Assembly (NCBI GenBank): GCA_020343615.1
Contig: CP070803.1
Span: forward strand, 276,195 to 323,693
Direction: 5' to 3'
DNA length: 47,499 nt
From: Candidatus Woesearchaeota archaeon
GTDB lineage: Archaea > Nanobdellota > Nanobdellia > UBA10117 > GCA-020343615
Shown: positions 7,349 through 17,260 of the stretch, one piece after another
How positions within the stretch are numbered: the stretch's first letter is position 1
How the letters are laid out: every line of letters begins with the position of its first letter
The notes under the pieces: generated by a model
Database searches by the model: none
What the model was told of the DNA's origin: nothing
The model's input: only the letters and a program-made list of their open reading frames with translations
Program-made: the position numbers and the translations under genes

Positions 7349-10300
7349 ATGCAGTCTTTAGAGAAAAAAGAGAAGTCTTACTTAATCATATCTCTGTTAA
7401 TATTAGGTCTAGTTATCATTAGTTCATATTTCTTAATTAATTCATTTCTTATTAAAGAAGACACCGACTCGATTGATGTTGGGTTAACTAGCTCTGTTAT
7501 AAGTGCTCCACAGTATGACATTGAAATTGGAGAATTTATAACATTAAATGGCAAAGAATATGCATTAAACAGGGATGTAGTAGATAATATAAGAATAGAA
7601 AAAAGAAGTGAAAAAATTGGAAAAGGTGAAAAGTTTTCCTATGTTTTTACTAATGTTGGTAACGAAGCTAAAAAATTGACTTTTGGTTGGAGAACTAGAA
7701 TAGGTAGCGAATACATAAAAATAAATAGTTATGATGCTAGTGAGAGTTTTGAAACTAGTAAAACTACCATCCATCTTCATAATAAAAACTCTAAAATAAA
7801 TTATCTTACTTTTGAGGACATAAAAAAAGCATTTGGTTATGTAAATATAAAGTATGAAGGTAATAGTAGAATACTAACTGCTGAGTCGTTTCCTGCTACA
7901 ATAGAACCTGAGAGGACTATAGAAGTTGATCCAGCATTTGGTCCTCTAGGTGAAACTAAATATTGTAACAGCTGTACTAATTGTACTACTGAAGTACAGA
8001 CTGCTAGTTCTGGAGATACTGTAAGGCTTACTCAGAATACTGAAACAAATCGAGATGGAACGTGTATAGACTTTGCCGGAAAAGACGATATTACTTTCAA
8101 TTGTAGCGGTTATTTGATTGATGGAGACGGAGATCAAAATGGATATGGTATACATTTAAATTCTATCAATGATGGTTCTAATAATAACACTATATTAAAT
8201 TGTAAGATTACAGAATTTTTTTTCGGTATTTATTTAAATAGATCTAATAATAACAATATGATAAATATTAATTCTTCTTCTAATCGAGGGGGGATGTATC
8301 TAATGGTTTCTAATTATAGTAACTTAACCAACATTATCACCAGTTATAATATAAATGGTGGAATATGGCTCTATGCTTCGAGTTATAATATTCTTGATAA
8401 TGTTACTTCTAAATTTGGTGGAAATGGTATTAATATAAATATCGCATATGGAAACACTATAATTAATTCAAATATTTTAGATAACACGTATAGGGATATT
8501 CATTTTGCTAGTGTTATTTCAGAAAGTTATTGTGATCATTATTTAGAAAATGTGAATAGTTCCGGTAATCGACCAATAGAATTCTATAATTATTCTATAG
8601 ACATAGAAGATAGAGTTCTATCTGAATTAATTCTCTGTGATGCGGATAATTCTAATATAACTAACGTAACTATAAGAGGTTCAGATTTATATAATAATAA
8701 TGTACTTGATATTTTAGAAACAAGTGAATCATATTTTAATAATACAAATTCTTCAAATAATCTTTATGGAATATATATATCATCAGATTCTGACTCAAAT
8801 AACTTTACAGATATTAAAGCATACAATAACGAACGAGACGGAATATATCTAGGGGCTACTTCAACTAATAACAAAATAAATAATTCTTTCTTCTGTGATA
8901 ATAATGAAGAAAGAGGGAGCTTTTATGATGTAAATGATTCAGATTCAAATATTTTCAATGAAATAACTTGTGATACTTCAAGTCCAGGCGGAATTTGTGA
9001 TTATGCTTGTAGTGCAGGTCCTATATGTGGAACATGGATTTATACAGATACTTATCTAACCCAGGATGTAACTGGCTGCACTGGTACTATTTTTTACATA
9101 GGAGCAGATGATATTACCTTAGATTGTCAAGGACATCGCTTAGAAACTAGCGGAGGTAATGCAATAAATAATACAGGCTATGATAATTTAACCGTAAGAA
9201 ATTGTACAATAAATTCAACAAGTGAAGATTTTACTATTTTTATTAAAGATTCTAATAGTACTAAAATATTAAATAATGATATCTCCGGAGTAAAAGGGAT
9301 AGAGCTTTATGGAGATATCTCTTATAATTCTATTCTAAATAATACTATTAATACCTCTGGATTAAGTAATTGTTACGGATTCTATATACATGATTATGAA
9401 GCCCCCTGGACTAGTTACAATTTAACAATATCAAATAATAAAATAACAACTAACGGATCAGATAATCCTGCAAATAGTGATGCAATATTTATTATCACTA
9501 ATACTATTAATATGCGCATAATAAACAATAGAATAAAAACAATTGGAACATGGAGCGATGGTATTTCTACAAGTAAATTAATAAATAATACTATGATTTC
9601 AGATAACAATTTTACAATTAAATCTAATGCTATTGAATTATTAGATTCAAGTGAAGAAACAAAGTATGTTAACGTAGCAAATAATATAATATTCGCCGAA
9701 AACGGTAATGGAATTTATATTTCAGAAAAGATTAAGACTCTTAAGATATTAAATAATAATATAACTTGTGATCAATACATTCCTATAGAAATTAATATTT
9801 TTAAGTATAATCTTAGTAACTCAAATGTATCTAATAATTATATCAAATCCAATGAACATCATGGGTTAGATTGCTCTGTAAATAACTTAACAGTCTTAAA
9901 TAATATTATAGAATCTTATAATGGAGTTCGTATTATAGGTGACCATTATATTCTTAGAAACAATACAATTATGTCTAGTGGAACTATTCCTTCATCTTCT
10001 GAAGGAATCAGTGTAGAGTCTTCTAATAATGTTAAAGTTATAGGAGGGTCTATAACTGGAGAACCAATAGTAAATAAAAATTTTGATTACCATATGAGAA
10101 ATACTAAGTCATCAGTTACTTTCAGAGATACTAACTTTACAGATATTAAAATAATAGAATTTTATAATGACGCAAGTTGGTTCAACTACAACAACGATTC
10201 TAGTGGAGGAGTCTGGCTTAAGACTAGAGTTAATGAGTCTACAGAGATAAATAGAACTCTATTTTCATGGACTCAGGATAAAATACAATGGAATGATACT

Positions 10301-13300
10301 GGTTCTGGAGTTACTGCTTATTATAATCTAACTGATCTTACAGATGGAGAGGATTATAGAGTTTATGATAATAGTGCTCTTCAACATACTCTGACTGCTA
10401 CTGGTGGTAAGATTAACTTCTCTGTGGTTTTAAGTGGAGAGCGTGAAATAAAAGTTGAGAAGTATATAGGACCAGCAACATATAATTGTAACAGCTGTGA
10501 TAATTGTACTACAGAAATCAATCAAGCTAATCCTGGAGATACTGTTTACTTGATTGATAATATATCTACTACTGGAAAATGTATTGACTTTAATGGCTCT
10601 GATGAAATAACATTTGACTGTCAAGGACACAATATTACAGGTGATGATTCTGGATTCTTTGCTTATGGAATTTGGTTAAATTCTTCAAATGGAGGTTCTG
10701 ATAACAATACTATAAAAAATTGTAAAATTACAGACTTTAATATAGGAATTCTAATAAATTCCGATTCTAATGTTATTAAGAATATAATCGCAAATTCAAA
10801 TGGAAAAGGTATAACTCTAAGTTCTGCAGATTACAACAATTTAACAAACATAACTGCAACTTCAAATACAGATTATGGAGTTTATCTAGTTAGTTCTCAT
10901 TATAATACTTTGACTAATATCAATACAAGTTATAGTAGTACTGATACAGGCATATATCTTTTTAGTGCGGATAATAATAACTTTACTAATATTTCATCAA
11001 ATTACAATGATTTCTGTGGTTTAGAATTACAAGGAAATAGTGATAATAACATCTTTATTACTTTAACTACAAATAATAATGATTTTGATGGAATACATCT
11101 TGATGGTGCAGATGATAATACTTTTATAAATGTGATATCAAATTCTAATTACTATGATGGAATTTGGTTCCAAGATTCATCTAACCGAAATAATTTTACA
11201 AATGTATTCGCAAGTTTAAATTTCCGAGGTTATGCTTGGTCTTCTCCCGGCAATATGCTTATAAACGCAACTTTATCCGAAAACAGAAGATATGATTTAG
11301 GTGACCCATTTGGTACTTGTGATACTTATATAGAAAATGTAACAGGATCTGGAGGTTTAGATATAGAGTATTATAATTATACTGTTAACATAGAAGATAA
11401 AATTCTTTCAGAACTTATACTCTGTGAGGCAGATAATTCCAATGTAACTAATGTAACAATAGTAGGTTCTAGCAGTATAAGAAATAACGGTTTGTTGATC
11501 GTTGGAACTAATTGGGCTAAAATTAAAAATATAAATTCTTCCAATAATTATGATGGAGTTGGTCTAATCATCGCCGATTTTAACAATTTAACCAATATCA
11601 CTTCTAATAATAGTAAATACGGTGTTGCTTTTAGATATACTTCCTCTTCGAATGTTCTAACTAATTCTAAAATAGAAAATTCAAATGGGAGCGGAATTAA
11701 TTGTTATCCAAATTCAAAAAATAATTCCATTTATAATAATTTATTCAATAATAATAATAATAGTATTTCATCTATTTGGTATGCTCCAAACATTGATTTA
11801 AACTATTGGAACACTACAAACCAAACAGGAACAAGAATTTATGGTCCTGGGACAAACATAGCAGGTAATGCTTGGATTAATGGTTCTGGAACAGGATATT
11901 ATTATGATTGTGTTGATTCAGATACAGATGGATTTTGTGATTATGCTTATGACGTAGAAAACGATAGAATGTGTCCATATAGTACTACAGAAATAGTAGC
12001 ATCTAATGGTGATGTCGGACAGAAGTCAAGCATAGCAATTGATTCTAATAATGTAAAACACATATCTTATTATAATTATACTGATAGTGATTTAGGATAC
12101 TGCAACGGAACCTATGGTAACTGGGATTGTGAAACTGTAGAAAGTAATGGTGTTGTTGGAAGTCAGTCAAGCATAGCAGTAGATTCTAATAATAATATCC
12201 ATATTTCTTATTTTCAGGATACTAATGATAATTTAGGATACTGCAACGGAACCTATGGTAACTGGGATTGTGAAACTGTAAGAAGTATCGGTTTTGGTGG
12301 AACCTTTACAAGCATAGCAATAGACCAATATGACAATGTTTACATATCTTATACTAATAGTACTAATGCTGATTTAGGATACTGCAACGGAACCTATGGT
12401 AACTGGGATTGTGAACACGTAGACACTACTAATAACGTCGGATATTATTCAAGCATAGCAATAGACTTAGATGATGTAGTCCACATATCTCACTGCGATT
12501 TTACTAACCAGAATTTAAGATATTGTAATAACTCAGGAGGCTCGTGGTCCTGTGATAACATAGAGACTACAGATTTTGTAGGATATTTTTCAAGCATAGC
12601 AATTGATTCTAACGATAATGTTCATATATCACATTGGAATTGGACTGGAGGAGATCTAAGATATTGTAATAACTTAGGAGGCTCTTGGAGTTGTGAGATA
12701 GTAGAAAATGGGATTTCCGGTGCACTTCTCGGAACAGAGTCAAGCATAGCAGTAGACTCCAATGATATTGTTCATATATCTCATTTTGATATGGGTAACT
12801 TAGATTTAAGATACTGTGAAAACTCTAAAGGTTCTTGGAGCTGCATGAAAATAGCAGATGTTTCTACACTAAATAATGGTGGAAGAAACTTAGCTATAAA
12901 TAAAGGAAGAATTGTGGATTCAACCGCTGATTCTAATATATCTATTTCATGGTACAACAATACTGATTTAATACATACTCGAGTAGAATCATGTTCAAAT
13001 AATACTGATTACTTGCCTTTAAGTGATAAGTATTCAGAAAATCTTTGTGGAATGTGGATTAATGAAGATACCATTCTAACTCAAGATATAACTGGATGTA
13101 TGAGGACTATTATTTACATAAATGCCTCAGATATCACTCTGGATTGTGATAGGCATTACTTGCAGAGCGAAGGAGATTATGGAATAAACAACACAGATCA
13201 CCACAACGTAACTGTGAAAAACTGCAACATCTCCATGAACGGCACTGATGGAGATGTCGGAATATATTACGAAAATGCGGACAACGGAACCATAAAGAAC

Positions 13301-15406
13301 AACATTGTAACAGTAGAAGATGATTATGCAATCTATCTCACCTCAAGCTCCGATAACACTATCTCCAACAACACTATAACAGCGGGTGATTATTTTGCAA
13401 TCTATCTCACCTCAAGCTCCGATAACACTATCTCCAACAACACCGCAACAGCAACTGGTAATCGTGCAATCTACATCCAGTCAAGCAACAACACTAATAT
13501 CATCAACAACACCGCAACAGCATATGCTTTTGCAATCTTCCTCACCCAAAACTCCAACAACAATACGGTCTCTAACAACAATGCAACAGCAACCTCTACT
13601 TCTGCAATCTATCTCACCTCAAGCTCCGATAACACTATCTCCAACAACACCGCAACAGCAATCTATTCTACAATCAGACTCGGCTCAAACTCCAATAACA
13701 ATATCCTTACAAACAACACCGCAACAGCATACAAATATGCAATCATACTCGAATCAAGCTCCGATAACACTATTTCCAACAACACCGCAACAGCAATCAA
13801 TTATACAATCTCCCTTTGGTTAAACTCCAACAACAATATCCTTACAAACAACACCGCAACAGCAACCGATAGTTATGCAGTCCACCTCTTCTTAAGCTCC
13901 AACAATAATATTACAGGAGGTTCGATAGTAGCCAACAACTTTGATTACTCTCTTAATGATGTAGGTTCAAGCAACACCTTCAGAAACACCAAATTCACAG
14001 CCCTAAGAGAAATCTATTTCACTGATACTACAAGCTTCTTCAACTACAACAACGATTCTAGTGGAGGAGTCTGGCTCAAGACTAGAGTAAGTGCAAGTCC
14101 TAGAACAATACCAAGAGAACTTTTCTCTTGGACTCAGGATTTAGTGCAATGGAATGATTCAGCATCTTCAGTAGTTATTGCTTATTATAATTTAACTGAC
14201 CTTATAGATGAGGAAGACTATAGAGTCTATATTGATACTGTTCTTCAACATACTCTGACTGCTACTGGTGGTAAGATTAACTTCTCTGTGGTTTTAAGTG
14301 GAGGTAATAATATAAGTGTTGAACTTATGCCGAATTTACCACCAGTGATAGTATTAGAAGATCCTTCTCCGAGCGGAGTAACTGGTCAACCTTTAGACGC
14401 GATTTTAAATGTCACAGTTACTGATCCAAATAATGATGATATGAATGTATCCTTCTGGGATAATGATACAGGATTGCAAATAGGTTCCACTCAACTTAAT
14501 ATAGCAAATGGTTCTTCTGTAAATATAACATGGTTTGATTTATTACCAGGAGTAACTTATTACTGGTATGCTAATGCAAGTGATGGTTCACTAATTACCC
14601 AGAGTGATTTATGGAACTTTACAACTACTAGAGATATTGATAGATGTACTAGAATAATAACTTCTGGAGCTTTTTACATAAAACAAGATATAATTGATTC
14701 AACTATTTCACCTTGCATAAATATATCTGCTAACAATGTATATTTAAATTGTGAAGATTATTGGGTTGATGGCGATGAAGTTGATGATGCTAATGATTAT
14801 GGAATTTATGCGTATAGAGATTCAGCAGAAAACTCAAATATTACTCTAGTATCTTGCTTCTTAAGTAATTGGACAGATGCTAATATTTACTTTAGATATG
14901 CAGATAACAACACCTTAAGAAAGATTAGATCAGTTTTTGGAAATGTGGGAATTCATCTATCCGACTCTGATTCTAGTGAGATAACTTACTCTAGATTCAT
15001 GAATAATAACTATGGAATATGGTTAAGTGGAGCTAGTGATAATCTTATTTACAATAACTTATTCAATAATACTATTAATGCTGACTTCACAGGAGGGGAT
15101 AATATAAATAATTGGACTGCTCCTTCACTTGTAATTCCCACAATTAAAAGAATCTACGGAAAAGGTGAAACAGGAGGTAATGCTTGGATGACTAGTACAG
15201 GAACAGGTTACTATTATGAATGTGAAGATGCTGATAGAGACGGCATATGTGATAATCCGTACGACGTGTATAATAATACATTCCTGTGTGATTCGAATAA
15301 TTGTGATATGTTGCCTCTAAGTAGCGCTTTAAAGAGTAGAGGGCCAATAACTTATAGAATAACATTTAGATCTAGACTTCTAAAGATATTTAGAAGCATA
15401 TTGTAA
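7349..15406 (+). CDS. Giant membrane-anchored beta-helix surface protein
   Basis: A 2685-residue protein with one N-terminal membrane helix (about 12-32), so most of it lies outside the cell. Visible architecture: a unique domain (about 40-200); NosD-like parallel beta-helix blocks at about 205-540 and 550-930; a module with FNYNNDSSGGVWLK (about 940-1040); a third beta-helix (about 1045-1540); a beta-propeller-like block of six or seven 47-50-residue repeats containing SIAID and HISY (about 1550-1880); a fourth beta-helix with nine near-identical rungs (about 1895-2215); a second copy of the module (about 2225-2328); an Ig/fibronectin-like domain starting PPVIVLEDPSP (about 2329-2430); and a fifth beta-helix (about 2431-2650). 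Cys-rich openers (CNSC, CGTWI) mark the blocks. It is very rich in Asn, Ser and Thr with many N-glycosylation sequons. Likely a cell-surface stalk, adhesin or glycan-binding protein; no catalytic residues were identified. Confidence 0.9.
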   Translation: MQSLEKKEKSYLIISLLILGLVIISSYFLINSFLIKEDTDSIDVGLTSSVISAPQYDIEIGEFITLNGKEYALNRDVVDNIRIEKRSEKIGKGEKFSYVFTNVGNEAKKLTFGWRTRIGSEYIKINSYDASESFETSKTTIHLHNKNSKINYLTFEDIKKAFGYVNIKYEGNSRILTAESFPATIEPERTIEVDPAFGPLGETKYCNSCTNCTTEVQTASSGDTVRLTQNTETNRDGTCIDFAGKDDITFNCSGYLIDGDGDQNGYGIHLNSINDGSNNNTILNCKITEFFFGIYLNRSNNNNMININSSSNRGGMYLMVSNYSNLTNIITSYNINGGIWLYASSYNILDNVTSKFGGNGININIAYGNTIINSNILDNTYRDIHFASVISESYCDHYLENVNSSGNRPIEFYNYSIDIEDRVLSELILCDADNSNITNVTIRGSDLYNNNVLDILETSESYFNNTNSSNNLYGIYISSDSDSNNFTDIKAYNNERDGIYLGATSTNNKINNSFFCDNNEERGSFYDVNDSDSNIFNEITCDTSSPGGICDYACSAGPICGTWIYTDTYLTQDVTGCTGTIFYIGADDITLDCQGHRLETSGGNAINNTGYDNLTVRNCTINSTSEDFTIFIKDSNSTKILNNDISGVKGIELYGDISYNSILNNTINTSGLSNCYGFYIHDYEAPWTSYNLTISNNKITTNGSDNPANSDAIFIITNTINMRIINNRIKTIGTWSDGISTSKLINNTMISDNNFTIKSNAIELLDSSEETKYVNVANNIIFAENGNGIYISEKIKTLKILNNNITCDQYIPIEINIFKYNLSNSNVSNNYIKSNEHHGLDCSVNNLTVLNNIIESYNGVRIIGDHYILRNNTIMSSGTIPSSSEGISVESSNNVKVIGGSITGEPIVNKNFDYHMRNTKSSVTFRDTNFTDIKIIEFYNDASWFNYNNDSSGGVWLKTRVNESTEINRTLFSWTQDKIQWNDTGSGVTAYYNLTDLTDGEDYRVYDNSALQHTLTATGGKINFSVVLSGEREIKVEKYIGPATYNCNSCDNCTTEINQANPGDTVYLIDNISTTGKCIDFNGSDEITFDCQGHNITGDDSGFFAYGIWLNSSNGGSDNNTIKNCKITDFNIGILINSDSNVIKNIIANSNGKGITLSSADYNNLTNITATSNTDYGVYLVSSHYNTLTNINTSYSSTDTGIYLFSADNNNFTNISSNYNDFCGLELQGNSDNNIFITLTTNNNDFDGIHLDGADDNTFINVISNSNYYDGIWFQDSSNRNNFTNVFASLNFRGYAWSSPGNMLINATLSENRRYDLGDPFGTCDTYIENVTGSGGLDIEYYNYTVNIEDKILSELILCEADNSNVTNVTIVGSSSIRNNGLLIVGTNWAKIKNINSSNNYDGVGLIIADFNNLTNITSNNSKYGVAFRYTSSSNVLTNSKIENSNGSGINCYPNSKNNSIYNNLFNNNNNSISSIWYAPNIDLNYWNTTNQTGTRIYGPGTNIAGNAWINGSGTGYYYDCVDSDTDGFCDYAYDVENDRMCPYSTTEIVASNGDVGQKSSIAIDSNNVKHISYYNYTDSDLGYCNGTYGNWDCETVESNGVVGSQSSIAVDSNNNIHISYFQDTNDNLGYCNGTYGNWDCETVRSIGFGGTFTSIAIDQYDNVYISYTNSTNADLGYCNGTYGNWDCEHVDTTNNVGYYSSIAIDLDDVVHISHCDFTNQNLRYCNNSGGSWSCDNIETTDFVGYFSSIAIDSNDNVHISHWNWTGGDLRYCNNLGGSWSCEIVENGISGALLGTESSIAVDSNDIVHISHFDMGNLDLRYCENSKGSWSCMKIADVSTLNNGGRNLAINKGRIVDSTADSNISISWYNNTDLIHTRVESCSNNTDYLPLSDKYSENLCGMWINEDTILTQDITGCMRTIIYINASDITLDCDRHYLQSEGDYGINNTDHHNVTVKNCNISMNGTDGDVGIYYENADNGTIKNNIVTVEDDYAIYLTSSSDNTISNNTITAGDYFAIYLTSSSDNTISNNTATATGNRAIYIQSSNNTNIINNTATAYAFAIFLTQNSNNNTVSNNNATATSTSAIYLTSSSDNTISNNTATAIYSTIRLGSNSNNNILTNNTATAYKYAIILESSSDNTISNNTATAINYTISLWLNSNNNILTNNTATATDSYAVHLFLSSNNNITGGSIVANNFDYSLNDVGSSNTFRNTKFTALREIYFTDTTSFFNYNNDSSGGVWLKTRVSASPRTIPRELFSWTQDLVQWNDSASSVVIAYYNLTDLIDEEDYRVYIDTVLQHTLTATGGKINFSVVLSGGNNISVELMPNLPPVIVLEDPSPSGVTGQPLDAILNVTVTDPNNDDMNVSFWDNDTGLQIGSTQLNIANGSSVNITWFDLLPGVTYYWYANASDGSLITQSDLWNFTTTRDIDRCTRIITSGAFYIKQDIIDSTISPCINISANNVYLNCEDYWVDGDEVDDANDYGIYAYRDSAENSNITLVSCFLSNWTDANIYFRYADNNTLRKIRSVFGNVGIHLSDSDSSEITYSRFMNNNYGIWLSGASDNLIYNNLFNNTINADFTGGDNINNWTAPSLVIPTIKRIYGKGETGGNAWMTSTGTGYYYECEDADRDGICDNPYDVYNNTFLCDSNNCDMLPLSSALKSRGPITYRITFRSRLLKIFRSIL
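10130..10460 (+). repeat. Duplicated module, copy 1 (copy 2 at 14000-14325)
   Basis: This segment encodes a module that includes FNYNNDSSGGVWLKTRV and LQHTLTATGGKINFSVVLSG. It recurs at 14000-14325, with stretches of 50-60 bases that are identical or nearly so (around 10180-10232 against 14038-14092, and 10378-10438 against 14245-14305). Each copy closes a beta-helix block. Confidence 0.85.
11989..12990 (+). repeat. Six to seven beta-propeller-like repeats inside the giant gene
   Basis: Each unit is about 141-150 bases and encodes SIA(I/V)D, HIS(Y/H), L(G/R)YCN and W(D/S)C in that order. The segment coding DLGYCNGTYGNWDCE is identical at the nucleotide level in the first three units (near 12090, 12232 and 12373), which points to recent duplication or gene conversion. 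The last unit is degenerate. The number of units fits a six- or seven-bladed propeller. Confidence 0.75.
13327..13920 (+). repeat. Tandem repeat of about 69 bases encoding beta-helix rungs
   Basis: About nine units of roughly 66-69 bases encode 22-23-residue rungs of the form AIYLTSSSDNTISNNTATA. Several are nearly identical in DNA. The tract uses AAC, ATC and ACC codons heavily, whereas the rest of the gene prefers AAT, ATA and ACT. It looks recently expanded and may vary in copy number between strains. Confidence 0.85.
14000..14325 (+). repeat. Duplicated module, copy 2
   Basis: Second copy of the module described at 10130-10460. Its near-identical DNA stretches make it a likely substrate for recombination that would delete or duplicate the 3.9 kb between the copies. 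Confidence 0.85.
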
Positions 15407-15408
15407 AA

Positions 15409-15420
15409 TTTTTTATAATT
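15409..15420 (+). promoter_or_regulatory. TATA-like box for the Hel308 N-terminal half
   Basis: TTTTTTATAATT is centred about 26 bases before the ATG at 15441, consistent with a leaderless mRNA. Confidence 0.5.
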
Positions 15421-15440
15421 ATTCTATAACTTAAAATTTA

Positions 15441-16556
15441 ATGAAATACTTAGAAAAAATTCCAAAAGAAGTTATAAAAGACTTTAAAGAATTAAGACCT
15501 TGTCAAATTAAATCATTAAAGTCAGGATTATTAGAAGGAAAAAACCTTCTTGTTTGTACACCAACTGCTAGTGGAAAAACATTAGTTGCTGAAATAGCAG
15601 CAATAAATAGAATAAATCAAGGAAAATGTATATATATCGTTCCACTAAAAGCATTGGCTCTTGAAAAAAATCAAGACTTTAAGAAAAAATACCCCAAATT
15701 AAAAATTTCTGTATCTATAGGAGACTTAGACTCGAGTGATCCTTGGTTAGCCGATTCAGATATTATTATAACAACTAGTGAAAAGATGGAGTCTCTAATA
15801 AGACACGGTTCTCCTTGGATAAGTAAAGTAGCTACGATTATAATAGATGAAATTCATCTTATCAATGACCCGGGAAGAGGACCCACACTAGAAATACTTG
15901 TTACATTATTAAAAAAAATCTTACCAAATGCTCAGTTAATTGCTTTATCTGCTACTATAGGGAACCCTAAGGAACTTACAAAATGGTTGGGAGCGAATTT
16001 AGTTATCGACGACTGGAGACCTGTAAAACTCTATCAAGGAATTTATGCTGAAGATGAAATTGACTTCTTTAATAAAAAAGATAACGTATTAATTCCACTA
16101 AAAACCGAACCTGCTGTTGATATAGCTCTGGATACCATTCAGAAAAACAAACAAGCCTTAGTTTTTTGTAATACTAAAAGATCAGCTGAAGCAACTGCAG
16201 AAAGAATATCTAAATTACAAAAATTAAATCCAGAATTAAAAAAGATGAGTGAAGATATTCTAAAAGTACTTTCTAGTCCAACAAAACAATGTAGAAGATT
16301 ATCCTATTGTATTAAGCATGGCATTGCATTTCATCACGCAGGACTTCCCTCTAAACAAAGGTCAACCATAGAAACTGCTTTTAGAGATAAAAAAATAAAG
16401 ATAATTTGTTGTACTCCTACTTTAGCAATGGGAATCAGCATGGATGCTTTTAGAACAATAATAAAATCTTTAAAGAGGTATTCTCCTAGATGGGGATATA
16501 TGTGGATACCAGTACTAGAATATCATCAATGTGCAGGACGTGCAGGAAGGCCTTAA
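15441..16556 (+). CDS. hel308: Hel308-type DNA helicase, N-terminal half (RecA1 and RecA2)
   Basis: The 371 residues hold both RecA domains of an archaeal Ski2-like DNA helicase. Motifs in order: Q-like LRPCQIKSL (18-26), I TPTASGKT (40-47), Ia YIVPLKAL, Ib TSEKMESL, II DEIH (136-139), III SAT (170-172), IV ALVFCNTKRS, IVa AFHHAGL, V TPTLAMGIS, and VI QCAGRAGRP, which is also the very end of the protein. Hel308 normally has about 700-720 residues, continuing through winged-helix, ratchet and helix-loop-helix domains. Those domains are encoded separately at 19002-20039; the two parts add to 716. Known role of the family: 3'-5' unwinding at stalled replication forks. The downstream kinase-like gene begins one base after the TAA stop. 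Confidence 0.95.
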   Translation: MKYLEKIPKEVIKDFKELRPCQIKSLKSGLLEGKNLLVCTPTASGKTLVAEIAAINRINQGKCIYIVPLKALALEKNQDFKKKYPKLKISVSIGDLDSSDPWLADSDIIITTSEKMESLIRHGSPWISKVATIIIDEIHLINDPGRGPTLEILVTLLKKILPNAQLIALSATIGNPKELTKWLGANLVIDDWRPVKLYQGIYAEDEIDFFNKKDNVLIPLKTEPAVDIALDTIQKNKQALVFCNTKRSAEATAERISKLQKLNPELKKMSEDILKVLSSPTKQCRRLSYCIKHGIAFHHAGLPSKQRSTIETAFRDKKIKIICCTPTLAMGISMDAFRTIIKSLKRYSPRWGYMWIPVLEYHQCAGRAGRP

Positions 16557-16557
16557 A

Positions 16558-17259
16558 ATGAAAACTGAGATAAAAAGGCAGAGTGTACATTTCCTTGGAA
16601 TACTCTTAGGGTTATTTATAGTGTATCAAGGTTTTTATGATTCTCTAAGGCTATTAGCTGGGCTTGTTTTTGCAACGTTGTTATTTAATTGGTATTATGG
16701 TAAGAGACATGATAGAAGAGCTTCATTTAAAGACACCATTAATGACTCATGGATAATATCGAAAACTAAAAGAGAAGAGATAGTTAAATCCGCAGATAAA
16801 TTTTATGAGTTCGAAGAAAAACTTTTTGAGAAGATTCTTGATAAAACTGGTCTAAGAGATAGAGAAGAAGATCCTACAATACCTCCGCTGTACTTCTTTA
16901 TATCTAGTCTAATTTGCTTAATATTCTTAGGCAGAGAAATAACTGTTTTAGTAATAATTACATTAGCAGTAGGCGATTCATTATCTGCGATTGTTGGCAA
17001 GAAATACGGCAAGCATAAAATCCATTGGAGTAAGAAAAAGAGTTACGAAGGAACTATAGCGTTTTTTATATTTGTGTTCATAGCAATATATATTTTCATT
17101 TCCTTCCTACCCGAATTTGCAATATTCCACCCAATAACACTTTCCTTATCCGCTGCTCTCTTCGGTGCTCTAATAGAAACAGAACCTACTTTAACAGATA
17201 ATTTCAGTATTCCTGTATTTACAGGAGTCATTTTATACTTAATAGCATACTTGATTTAA
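16558..17259 (+). CDS. Dolichol/phytol kinase-like CTP-dependent lipid kinase
   Basis: About 233 residues from the ATG at 16558 (MKTEIKRQSVHFLG). A GTG at 16531 would overlap the helicase end and is less likely because an AGGAAGG-like site precedes the ATG. It is an integral membrane protein with several hydrophobic segments at the N-terminus (about 8-38), the middle (about 108-140) and the C-terminus (about 150-230). The diagnostic block is GDSLSAIVGKKYGKHKIHW followed by KSYEGT, characteristic of the dolichol kinase/phytol kinase/SEC59 family, which phosphorylates isoprenoid alcohols or diacylglycerol using CTP. In archaea the substrate may be a polyprenol or an archaeol precursor; this is not resolved by sequence. 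It is followed one base later by a phosphatidyltransferase. Confidence 0.82.
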   Translation: MKTEIKRQSVHFLGILLGLFIVYQGFYDSLRLLAGLVFATLLFNWYYGKRHDRRASFKDTINDSWIISKTKREEIVKSADKFYEFEEKLFEKILDKTGLRDREEDPTIPPLYFFISSLICLIFLGREITVLVIITLAVGDSLSAIVGKKYGKHKIHWSKKKSYEGTIAFFIFVFIAIYIFISFLPEFAIFHPITLSLSAALFGALIETEPTLTDNFSIPVFTGVILYLIAYLI

Positions 17260-17260
17260 G

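Noticed and set aside
13386-13823. 145-codon overlapping frame rich in Gln, Pro and Thr
   Set aside because: It is an alternative frame of the tandem repeat, made open by the repeat itself; the beta-helix frame is the one that continues on both sides.
13327-13920. Regular direct repeats that could suggest a CRISPR array
   Set aside because: The units of about 69 bases have no unique spacers, keep the reading frame of the giant gene and encode beta-helix rungs.
16531-16557. GTG start extending the lipid kinase into the helicase end
   Set aside because: The extension MQDVQEGLK is the shifted reading of the conserved GRAGRP region; the ATG at 16558 begins a normal N-terminus.
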